Assembly (NCBI GenBank): GCA_902778455.1
Contig: CACYXR010000001.1
Coordinates: forward strand, 186,001 to 250,000
Direction of reading: 5' to 3'
Length of the DNA: 64,000 nucleotides
From: an uncultured Selenomonadaceae bacterium
Lineage (GTDB): Bacteria; Bacillota; Negativicutes; Selenomonadales; Selenomonadaceae
The stretch's first letter is position 1. Each line of letters opens with the position of its first letter. The notes under the pieces are model-generated. The model was given only the letters and a program-made list of their open reading frames with translations, made no database searches and was not told where the DNA came from. The position numbers and the translations under genes were made by a program. Below, piece after piece: positions 56,402 to 64,000 of the stretch.

Positions 56402-58852
56402 ATGCCGATGGCAAAAGCCAAGGAAAGCGCGTCGCAGGTGGAGGAACTGAAAAAGCGTTTCGTCATGACGGCGCACGTCATGTTCGGACGCGACATCGAC
56501 GAACTGACGCCACACGAGATTTACCGGACCATCGCGGCGACGACCCGCGAGCTACTGTCCGAGAACTGGATCAAGACAAACAAGACATATCAGGAAAAGA
56601 AAGCAAAACAGGTCTATTATTTCTCAATCGAGTTCCTGTTGGGACGTCTTTTGAACACGAACCTGATCAACCTGGGCGTGAAAGATTTGATGGAAGAGGC
56701 GCTGGGCGCGCTGAACCTGAGCCTTGCGCGCTATATCACCGAGGAACCGGACGCCGGACTCGGCAACGGCGGCCTCGGTCGTCTTGCCGCGTGCTTCATC
56801 GACTCGATGGCAGCGCTGGGACTGCCGGGTCACGGATGCAGCATCCGTTACCAGTACGGCCTTTTCGAGCAGAAAATCGTCGACGGCAACCAGGTCGAAC
56901 TGCCGGACAAATGGCTGCGTGACGGCTTCGCGTGGGAATACCGCAAACCGGACAAGGCGGTCAACGTGCGCTTCGGCGGCAACGCCTATATGCAGGAGCA
57001 GCCGGACGGCAGCCTGCGTCTCGTGCATGAGGACTACATAACCATCATGGCGGTGCCCTATGACGTTCCGGTGGTCGGCGCGAAGAACAACACGGTCAAT
57101 ACGCTGCGCCTGTGGAACGCCGAGGTAGACAAGGACTTCATGACCTTCGGCGGCAAGCTGACCCATGAGCAGATCCAGGAGCGAATGAACTACCGGAACC
57201 AGGTCGAGAACATCACCCATTTCCTCTACCCCGACGACAGCACCGAAGAAGGACGCCGCCTGCGGCTGATCCAGGAATACTTCTTCGTGTCGGCGGGCGT
57301 CCAGAGCATCATCCGACATCATCTCAAGGACGGCGTGATGCTCCATGATCTGCCGGACAAGATCGCGATCCATATCAACGATACCCATCCGGCTCTCGCT
57401 GTGGCGGAAATGATGCGCATCCTCGTCGATGAGGAAAACATGGTCTGGGACGAAGCCTGGGAGGTCACGACGAACGTCATGGCCTATACGAACCATACCA
57501 TCATGCCGGAGGCGCTGGAGCGCTGGCCGGTGGGAATGTTCCGCTCGATACTGCCGCGCATCTACATGATCATCGACGAGATCAACAAACGTTTCCTGAA
57601 GCATGTGCGCCGCCGCTATCCGAAGGACGAAGACCGCGTCCGCGCGCTGTCCATCATCCAGGACGACCAGGTCCACATGGCGCGCCTCGCCGTGGTCGGC
57701 AGCTACAGCGTCAACGGCGTCGCGGCTATCCATTCCGAGATCCTGAAGCATACGACGCTTCGCCCGTTCTTCGAATTCTTCCCGTCGAAGTTCAACAACA
57801 AGACGAACGGCATCACGCATCGCCGCTGGCTGATCGCGTCGAACCCCGAACTGTCGGACTTCCTCGACGAGAAGCTGACCGCGGCATGGCAGAAACAACC
57901 GTTGCTGCTGGAGCATCTCGCGGAGCTGAAGGACGATCCCGAAGTATTGAACCGTTTGGCGGAAATCAAGCTGACACGCAAGAAAATCCTCGCGCGCTAT
58001 ATCCGTGAAAAAACCGGCCTGCGCATAGACCCGGAGACGATGTTCGACATCCAGGTCAAGCGCATCCATTCCTACAAGCGGCAGCTGATGAACATCCTGC
58101 ATATCATGTACCAGTATGACCGCCTGCGTCGGGGCAAAGATACCGACAGTGTGCCGACCACCTATTTCTTCGGCGGCAAGGCGGCGCCGGGCTACTATAT
58201 CGCGAAAGAGACCATTCGCCTGATCTGCGCGGTGGCCGACGTGGTAAACCACGACCCCGCGACGAACAAGATGCTGAAGGTCGTATTCATTGAGAATTTC
58301 GGCGTGTCCATCGGCGAGATGGTCTATCCGGCGGCGGACGTGTCCGAGCAGATTTCCACGGCCAGCAAGGAAGCCTCCGGCACCGGCAACATGAAGTTCA
58401 TGATGAACGGCGCGATCACCCTCGGCACGATGGACGGCGCGAATGTCGAAATCCATGAGGCTGTGGGCGGAGACGAGCATTGCGTAATTTTCGGCCTGAC
58501 GGCGGAAAAGGTCATGGACTACTACGCCAACGGCAAATACTCGGCCTGGGAGGAATACAACAACAACGAATCGGTGCGCCGCGTACTGGACCGTCTCGTG
58601 GACGGCACCTACGGCGATTTCCGTTCGCTGTTCGACTATCTGCTGCAGAACAACGACGAGTTCTTCATCCTGAAGGACTTCGACGCGTACCGCAAGGGCC
58701 ATGAGGAAATCATGCGCCGCTACCGCGACAAGGACGGCTGGAACCGCTCGATGCTGATGAACATCGCAATGTCGGGGCGCTTCTCCTCCGACCGCACGAT
58801 TAACGAATACGCGAACGATATCTGGCAGCTGAAGCCGGTCAATGTGGTATGA
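56402..58852 (+). CDS. glgP: Glycogen/alpha-glucan phosphorylase
   Basis: AAGGGGGGCGG precedes the ATG. The 816-residue protein is of normal length and has the family motifs: YYFSIEFLLGRLL, EEPDAGLGNGGLGRLAACF and the pyridoxal-phosphate lysine (Lys665) in EASGTGNMKFMMNGAITLGTMDGAN. It releases glucose-1-phosphate from glycogen in the cytosol. It is the third gene of the glg cluster, 24 bases after glgD. Confidence 0.96.
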   Translation: MPMAKAKESASQVEELKKRFVMTAHVMFGRDIDELTPHEIYRTIAATTRELLSENWIKTNKTYQEKKAKQVYYFSIEFLLGRLLNTNLINLGVKDLMEEALGALNLSLARYITEEPDAGLGNGGLGRLAACFIDSMAALGLPGHGCSIRYQYGLFEQKIVDGNQVELPDKWLRDGFAWEYRKPDKAVNVRFGGNAYMQEQPDGSLRLVHEDYITIMAVPYDVPVVGAKNNTVNTLRLWNAEVDKDFMTFGGKLTHEQIQERMNYRNQVENITHFLYPDDSTEEGRRLRLIQEYFFVSAGVQSIIRHHLKDGVMLHDLPDKIAIHINDTHPALAVAEMMRILVDEENMVWDEAWEVTTNVMAYTNHTIMPEALERWPVGMFRSILPRIYMIIDEINKRFLKHVRRRYPKDEDRVRALSIIQDDQVHMARLAVVGSYSVNGVAAIHSEILKHTTLRPFFEFFPSKFNNKTNGITHRRWLIASNPELSDFLDEKLTAAWQKQPLLLEHLAELKDDPEVLNRLAEIKLTRKKILARYIREKTGLRIDPETMFDIQVKRIHSYKRQLMNILHIMYQYDRLRRGKDTDSVPTTYFFGGKAAPGYYIAKETIRLICAVADVVNHDPATNKMLKVVFIENFGVSIGEMVYPAADVSEQISTASKEASGTGNMKFMMNGAITLGTMDGANVEIHEAVGGDEHCVIFGLTAEKVMDYYANGKYSAWEEYNNNESVRRVLDRLVDGTYGDFRSLFDYLLQNNDEFFILKDFDAYRKGHEEIMRRYRDKDGWNRSMLMNIAMSGRFSSDRTINEYANDIWQLKPVNVV

Positions 58853-58870
58853 CGATGAAAGGAGAGCGTC

Positions 58871-60769
58871 ATGAAAACTGCGGCATTGGCGGATTATGAC
58901 CTTTATCTTTTCCATCAGGGAACGAATTATCACGCCTACGAAATGCTCGGAGCCCATTACACGGAGCAGGACGGCGAGCGCGGCGTGCGCTTCGCGGTCT
59001 GGGCCCCCCACGCGCGGGACGTGAGCGTCGTCGGCGATTTCAACGACTGGGACACCCGCGTGCATCCGATGGAGCGCCTTTCCGACGGCGAGACCTGGGT
59101 GACGTTTATTCCGGGACTGCCCTCGGGCACGGTCTACAAATACGCGATCGACCCACAATGGGGCGGACCGCGCATCATGAAGGCCGACCCCTACGGATTC
59201 TATGCGGAGAAAAAGCCGCTGACGGCTTCCCGCACCTATGATTACCCGGAATTCCAGTGGCACGACGCCGAATATCAGGCGGCAAAGAAAAAAGGCTCGT
59301 CCTACGAAAAGCCGATGCTGACCTATGAGGTCCATCTCGGCTCCTGGCGCAGGCATCTGGACGGCGGCTACCTGACCTACCGGGAGCTGGCCGACCAGCT
59401 CATTTCCTACGTGAAGGAAATGAACTACACCCATATCGAGCTGATGCCCCTCTGCGAGCATCCCTTCGACGGCTCCTGGGGCTACCAGGCCACCGGCTAC
59501 TACGCGGTGACGAGCCGCTACGGCGAGCCTGCGGACTTCATGTACTTCGTGGACAAGGCCCACGAGGCGGGCATCGGGATCATCATGGACTGGGTGCCCG
59601 GCCATTTCTGCAAGGACGACCAGGGACTCCGGATGTTCGACGGCGTCAACCTCTATGAGTCGGACAATGAGCAGCGGGCCGAAAACAAGGGCTGGGGCAC
59701 CACGAATTTCGACTACGGCCGAACTGAGGTCAAGAGCTTCCTGATCTCGAACGCATTGTTCTGGATGGAGGAATACCATATCGACGGCCTGCGCATCGAC
59801 GCCGTGGCCAATATGCTCTATCTGAACTACGGCCGCGAGGAAGGCGAATGGCTGCCGAACAAATACGGCGGCAACGGCAACCTCGAAGCGATGGATTTCC
59901 TGAAGCAGCTGAACATGGCCGTGTTCGAGTATCTGCCCGATGCGCTGATGATCGCCGAGGAATCCACCTCCTGGCCGATGATCTCGAAGCCGATCTGGAT
60001 GGGCGGCATGGGCTTCAACTACAAATGGAACATGGGCTGGATGAACGACGTCCTGAAATACATGAGTCTCGACCCGATTTATCGCAAGTGGAACCAGGAC
60101 AAACTGACCTTCTCGCTGATGTACGCGTTCTCCGAGAATTTCGTGCTGCCGCTGTCCCATGACGAGGTCGTCCACGGCAAATGCTCGCTGATCGAGAAGA
60201 TGCCCGGCGACTACTGGCAGAAATTCGCGGGACTTCGGGCGTTCTTCGGCTACTGGATGGCCCATCCGGGCAAGAAGCTGCTGTTCATGGGCGGCGAGTT
60301 CGGCCACTTCATCGAATGGAACTTCGACGACAGCCTCGATTGGCACCTCGTCGAGGGCTACCCGAAGCATCAGGAGATGCAGCGATACTCGAAGGCGCTG
60401 AATAAATTCTACAACGACCAGCCCGCCTTCTGGCAGGTGGATTTCGACTGGCGGGGCTTCGAGTGGATGGACTGCAGCGACGTGGACCACAGCATCCTCG
60501 TCTTCGTGCGCCGCGCGAAAAACGGACGGGACCATGTGGTCATCATTTCCAGCTTCACGCCGGAGGTTCATTACGGCTACCGGATCGGCGTACCGGAAGC
60601 GGGAACATATCTGGAAGTCTTCAACAGCGATGATTCGCAGTACGGAGGCTCCGGCGTCAATACCGGCGGACCGCACCAGACAGAAGAGATCCCGTGGCAC
60701 AATCGCCCGCAGTCGATCTCGCTGACGATACCGCCGCTGGCGACGGTGTATTTGAAGATGAAGACGTAA
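58871..60769 (+). CDS. glgB: 1,4-alpha-glucan branching enzyme
   Basis: GAAAGGAGAGCGTC precedes the ATG, 18 bases after glgP. The 632-residue protein has an N-terminal beta-sandwich (VRFAVWAPHARDVSVVGDFNDW), a GH13 barrel with nucleophile Asp310 (GLRIDAVANML), acid/base Glu363 (IAEESTSWP) and Asp431 (LSHDEVVHG), and a C-terminal domain. It makes the 1,6-branches of glycogen. A long palindromic repeat follows and may end the transcript. Confidence 0.96.
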   Translation: MKTAALADYDLYLFHQGTNYHAYEMLGAHYTEQDGERGVRFAVWAPHARDVSVVGDFNDWDTRVHPMERLSDGETWVTFIPGLPSGTVYKYAIDPQWGGPRIMKADPYGFYAEKKPLTASRTYDYPEFQWHDAEYQAAKKKGSSYEKPMLTYEVHLGSWRRHLDGGYLTYRELADQLISYVKEMNYTHIELMPLCEHPFDGSWGYQATGYYAVTSRYGEPADFMYFVDKAHEAGIGIIMDWVPGHFCKDDQGLRMFDGVNLYESDNEQRAENKGWGTTNFDYGRTEVKSFLISNALFWMEEYHIDGLRIDAVANMLYLNYGREEGEWLPNKYGGNGNLEAMDFLKQLNMAVFEYLPDALMIAEESTSWPMISKPIWMGGMGFNYKWNMGWMNDVLKYMSLDPIYRKWNQDKLTFSLMYAFSENFVLPLSHDEVVHGKCSLIEKMPGDYWQKFAGLRAFFGYWMAHPGKKLLFMGGEFGHFIEWNFDDSLDWHLVEGYPKHQEMQRYSKALNKFYNDQPAFWQVDFDWRGFEWMDCSDVDHSILVFVRRAKNGRDHVVIISSFTPEVHYGYRIGVPEAGTYLEVFNSDDSQYGGSGVNTGGPHQTEEIPWHNRPQSISLTIPPLATVYLKMKT

Positions 60770-60803
60770 ATATTATTACGGCCACTAAAAATCACGAAAT
60801 CTC

Positions 60804-60938
60804 GCCTTCCCCTTGAGGGGAAGGTGGCGCGCGAAGCGCGTCGGATGAGGTGTAAGGACGTAACGCTTAATGCAATCGTTGCTTCAGAAAACCTCACCCA
60901 CCGCTAACGCGGTCCCCCCTCCCCAGGGGGGAGGGCTA
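60804..60938. repeat. Long palindromic repeat, copy 3
   Basis: This copy is the reverse orientation of copies 1 and 2: CCTTCCCCTTGAGGGGAAGG at the left, GGATGAGG and CCTCACCC inside, CCCCCCTCCCCAGGGGGGAGGG at the right. It fills most of the gap between glgB and glgA. Confidence 0.85.
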
Positions 60939-61003
60939 CCAAGCAAATTTACAAGGGCATGGAAGCGTGCATGCGCTCCTCGACCCTTTAAGGAGGTTTT
61001 TAT

Positions 61004-62452
61004 ATGCTAAAGGTTCTCTATATCGCGTCGGAGGCCGTGCCGTTCATCAAGACGGGCGGGCTGGCCGACGTCGCGGGTTCACTTCCGAAAGCGCTGAAAA
61101 AGCAGGGCGTCGATGTGCGCGTCGTGATGCCGAAATACGGCAAGATTGCCCAGGAATATCTGGACAAGATGGAGCACATCTATGACGGCGAATTCACAAT
61201 TTCCTGGCGTACGAAGTTCCTCGGCATCGACAAGCTGGAACTGGACGGCGTGACCTTCTATTTCATCGACAATCAGGAATATTTCTACCGCGAGGGCTTC
61301 TACGGCTACGGCGACGATGCGGAACGGTTCGCATTCTTCAGCCGCGCGGCGCTGGAAATTCTGCCGCAGGACAATTTCTGGCCCGACGTGATCCACACGA
61401 ACGACTGGCACACAGCGCTGGTCAACGTCTATCTGCGCCTCGACCATATCGGCGACGAACGGTATGAGAAAATCAAGACCGTCTTCACGATCCACAACCT
61501 CAAATATCAGGGCGTGTTCCCGAAGGACGTCATGGGGGACGTGCTGGGCCTCGACTGGCAGTATTTCAACAACGGCGACCTCGAATACTACGACGCGGTC
61601 AACTTCATGAAGGGCGCAATCATTTACGCTGACAATGTCACGACGGTCAGCCGCACCTACGCGCAGGAAATCCAGTATGAATTCTTCGGCGAAGGACTGG
61701 ACGGCCTGCTGCGGAAACGCGCGGGCGACCTCTTCGGCATTGTCAACGGCCTGGACACCGATCTGTACAACCCGGCGACCGACAAATTCCTGACCGACCC
61801 GTTCACAAAATATGACGTGAACAACGTCGCGGAAAAGAAAATCGACAACAAGGCCGCGCTGCAGCGTATGCTCAATTTGCCGGTGGAGCGGCAAACACCG
61901 CTGGTCGCGATGGTGACCCGCCTCGTGGAGCCGAAGGGCCTTGACCTCGTCGTGCGTATCCTCGACGAGCTCCTGGAGCACGAGGATATGCAGTTCGTAC
62001 TTCTGGGCGTCGGCGACCGGGTCTATGAGGACTGGTTCAAGGAACTGGCATGGCGCCATCCGACGAAGGTCTCGTCGAATATCTACTTCTCCGATGAGAT
62101 GGCCCAGCGCATTTACGCGGCGGCCTCGATCTTCCTGATGCCTTCGGCTTACGAGCCTTGCGGCATCGGCCAGCTGATCGCCATGCGCTACGGCACGATC
62201 CCGGTAGCCCGCGCTACCGGCGGCCTCGTGGATACAGTCATCCCTTACAACAAGTCGACGCAGGAAGGCAACGGTTACCTGTTCGCGGACTACAACGCCC
62301 ACGACATGATGTATACCATCAAGAAGGCGCTGACCTTGTTCCGCGATTTCAACAGTTGGAAAGCATTGATGCAGAACGCGATGAACACGGATTACAGCTG
62401 GGCGCGCTCGGCGAAGGAATACATAGCCCTCTACGAGCGGCTCATCGGATAA
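61004..62452 (+). CDS. glgA: Glycogen synthase (ADP-glucose)
   Basis: AAGGAGG precedes the ATG. The 482-residue GT5 enzyme starts MLKVLYIASEAVPFIKTGGLADVAGSLP, with the ADP-glucose-binding KTGGL, and has the C-terminal PSAYEPCGIGQLIAMRYGTIPVARATGGLVDTV. It extends glycogen chains. Repeats 3 and 4 flank the gene on both sides, so it may have its own transcript although no clear promoter was found in copy 3's flank. Confidence 0.96.
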   Translation: MLKVLYIASEAVPFIKTGGLADVAGSLPKALKKQGVDVRVVMPKYGKIAQEYLDKMEHIYDGEFTISWRTKFLGIDKLELDGVTFYFIDNQEYFYREGFYGYGDDAERFAFFSRAALEILPQDNFWPDVIHTNDWHTALVNVYLRLDHIGDERYEKIKTVFTIHNLKYQGVFPKDVMGDVLGLDWQYFNNGDLEYYDAVNFMKGAIIYADNVTTVSRTYAQEIQYEFFGEGLDGLLRKRAGDLFGIVNGLDTDLYNPATDKFLTDPFTKYDVNNVAEKKIDNKAALQRMLNLPVERQTPLVAMVTRLVEPKGLDLVVRILDELLEHEDMQFVLLGVGDRVYEDWFKELAWRHPTKVSSNIYFSDEMAQRIYAAASIFLMPSAYEPCGIGQLIAMRYGTIPVARATGGLVDTVIPYNKSTQEGNGYLFADYNAHDMMYTIKKALTLFRDFNSWKALMQNAMNTDYSWARSAKEYIALYERLIG

Positions 62453-62493
62453 AAATTTACTCTTATAAATAACGATTGAATTCAACTAAACTT

Positions 62494-62661
62494 GCCTTCC
62501 CCTTGAGGGGAAGGTGGCGCCCGAAGGGCGTCGGATGAGGTGGCACAACGTAACGGATGCGGTAATCGCAACGGTAAGAACACCTCATCCACCGCTAAAG
62601 CGGTCCCCCGTCCGGGAAGTCCACTGGACTTCCGCGCAAAGCGCCCCCTCAAGGGGAGGGA
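62494..62661. repeat. Long palindromic repeat, copy 4, with an inserted hairpin
   Basis: Same orientation as copy 3. An extra palindrome GGAAGTCC-ACT-GGACTTCC interrupts the right arm at the place matching the insert in copy 2. The 168-bp unit lies between glgA and the GH13 gene and runs up to the latter's ribosome-binding region. Confidence 0.85.
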
Positions 62662-62688
62662 GAGGATTATAGCAAGGATGTGAAGAAG

Positions 62689-64000
62689 TTGGCTGCGGAA
62701 CTCAAAATCGTGCATGATTCGCGGAATCCGGCCTTCCGCTTCCCCATCGGGGCGGTGGAGGCCGGCGGACGCGTGCGCGTCGCGCTGTCCGTCGAGGGCG
62801 CGGAGAACGCGGAAACCATTGTGGCGCAGGTGCGCGTCTGGCGCGACGGTACAGGCGAAACCCTTGTGCCGATGACACTCCTTTCGGGCGATACTACAGA
62901 AGAAGAAAAGGCAACGGGGGAACCGTTGCCTTTTTCCACGCCAAAATGGTTTGTCGCGACCATCGACCTGCCCGACGAAGGCGGGCTTTTGTGGTACTAT
63001 TTCATTGTGCTGATCGGCCACCATGTCCGTTTCTACGGCAATACGGGCGGCCTCGGCGGGGAGGGCGGCCTTTCCGACGCGCCCCCCGGTTCGTTCCAGA
63101 TCACGGTCTACGACAAAGGGGCGACGACGCCGGCCTGGTTCCGCCGCGCGGTCATGTACCAGATTTTCCCCGACCGCTTCTACCGCGAGCATATCATTGA
63201 GGCGGAAAAACGGGGCGCTGTGATTCACGCTTCGTGGAAAGACGCGCCCTGCTATTACAAAGACCCGGACACGAAAGAAATCATCGCCTACGATTTCTAT
63301 GGCGGAAATATCGCCGGAATCCGCGCGAAGCTGCCGTATCTGAAGGAAATGGGGATTTCCGTCATCTACTTCAATCCCGTGTTCGAGGCGGAGAGCAATC
63401 ATCGTTACGACACCGGCGATTACAAGAAAATTGACCCGCTGCTTGGCACGAACGTGGAATTTGCCGATTTCTGCCGCGAAGCGAAAGCGCAGGGCATCCG
63501 CGTGATCCTTGACGGCGTGTTCAGCCATACGGGCGCAAACAGCCGCTATTTCAACCGCAAGGGCATGTACGATTCCGTGGGCGCATGGCAGTCGCCGGAT
63601 TCCCCCTACGCGAAATGGTTCGACTTCATCGAGTACCCGAACAAATACCATAGCTGGTGGGGCTTCGAGACGCTGCCGAACGTCGTGGAAACCGAGCCAA
63701 GCTATATGGACTTCATCATCTCGTCAAAGGACAGCGTGCTGCACCATTGGGCCAAGGCGGGTATCTCCGGCTGGCGTCTCGATGTCATCGACGAGCTGCC
63801 GCCGAAATTCTCGCAGGCCTTTTACCGCGAACTGAAAAAGACGGACAAGGACCTTGTGCTGATCGGCGAGGTCTGGGAGGACGCGTCGAACAAGTCCAGC
63901 TACGGAGAGCAGCGCATGTACCTCGCGGGACATGAGATCGACGGCGCGATGAATTATCCCTTCCGCACCATCGTACTCGATTTCCTGCTGGGCCACACAA
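62689..64000 (+). CDS. GH13 alpha-glucan hydrolase (neopullulanase/amylopullulanase type), N-terminal part
   Basis: The start is uncertain: the TTG at 62689 has AAGGA ten bases upstream, and a GTG at 62680 is in frame. About 437 codons are visible before the window ends. A beta-sandwich region (about 1-140) leads to a GH13 barrel with VIYFNPVFEAESNHRYDTGDY, GIRVILDGVFSHTG (region I), GISGWRLDVIDELPP with the nucleophile Asp, and LIGEVWEDAS with the acid Glu. No signal peptide is visible, so it probably trims or debranches cytosolic glycogen or imported oligosaccharides. It fits the glg cluster, which lacks glgX here. Confidence 0.88.
   Translation, partial: MAAELKIVHDSRNPAFRFPIGAVEAGGRVRVALSVEGAENAETIVAQVRVWRDGTGETLVPMTLLSGDTTEEEKATGEPLPFSTPKWFVATIDLPDEGGLLWYYFIVLIGHHVRFYGNTGGLGGEGGLSDAPPGSFQITVYDKGATTPAWFRRAVMYQIFPDRFYREHIIEAEKRGAVIHASWKDAPCYYKDPDTKEIIAYDFYGGNIAGIRAKLPYLKEMGISVIYFNPVFEAESNHRYDTGDYKKIDPLLGTNVEFADFCREAKAQGIRVILDGVFSHTGANSRYFNRKGMYDSVGAWQSPDSPYAKWFDFIEYPNKYHSWWGFETLPNVVETEPSYMDFIISSKDSVLHHWAKAGISGWRLDVIDELPPKFSQAFYRELKKTDKDLVLIGEVWEDASNKSSYGEQRMYLAGHEIDGAMNYPFRTIVLDFLLGHT

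Noticed and set aside
56624..60700. A 1358-codon open frame on the minus strand
   Set aside because: It lies antisense to glgP and glgB, which have complete catalytic motifs and good ribosome-binding sites. Its protein is rich in His, Arg and Val without any domain, as expected for the complement of GC-rich codons.

Overview
The window looks like chromosomal DNA of a GC-rich diderm Firmicute, most likely a member of the Negativicutes (Selenomonas/Veillonella type). It mixes Firmicute gene orders (prmA-rsmE-mtaB-HIT-rpsU-yqeY; a glgC/glgD pair; a bioY-thiolase-acyl ligase operon like Bacillus yhfUTS) with envelope genes of the outer-membrane kind (an AsmA/TamB-like protein and many exported proteins). 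This placement is inference from gene content. Three perfect parS sites (two near 1.1 kb, one at 54.0 kb) suggest the window lies in the origin-proximal part of the chromosome.

Layout. 1-1.4 kb: a Tat-lipoprotein phosphoesterase, a flavoprotein remnant, a 58-residue leader-like peptide and two parS sites. 1.4-6.5 kb: two hybrid histidine kinases, the first fused to an amino-acid permease. 6.6-14.4 kb: one apparent operon with the two NHLP-type peptide-export ABC proteins, a sigma factor, an unknown protein and an AsmA-like protein. 14.5-19 kb: translation and RNA-modification housekeeping genes. 19-31 kb: an exported unknown, ligA, the bioY operon, an Rpn-type nuclease, an FtsA-like protein and a DAK2 protein. 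31.1-31.4 kb: a previously unlisted 27-codon membrane peptide gene facing a small RNA that can pair with its start codon, laid out like a type I toxin-antitoxin pair. 31.4-39.2 kb: DUF6033-like proteins, a redoxin lacking its cysteines, and a GHKL sensor and LytTR regulator separated by a CofE-like/PfkB operon. 39.4-48.1 kb: a run of exported or membrane proteins (two RsiV/DUF3298-like, TPM, zinc-ribbon, nucleoside hydrolase, an 11-residue-repeat protein). 48.2-53.9 kb: thiD, a TSUP permease, a phosphatase, a soluble chemoreceptor, a sugar-binding lipoprotein and a three-gene extracytoplasmic redox operon. 54.1-64 kb: the glycogen cluster glgC (frameshifted here), glgD, glgP, glgB, glgA and a GH13 enzyme that runs off the end.

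The non-coding DNA is rich. Four copies of a long palindromic repeat occur as two direct pairs, one pair around the redoxin gene and one around glgA. A second, MITE-like repeat sits just upstream of two genes. No rRNA, tRNA, CRISPR array or prophage was recognised. All family assignments come from reading motifs by eye, with no database search.
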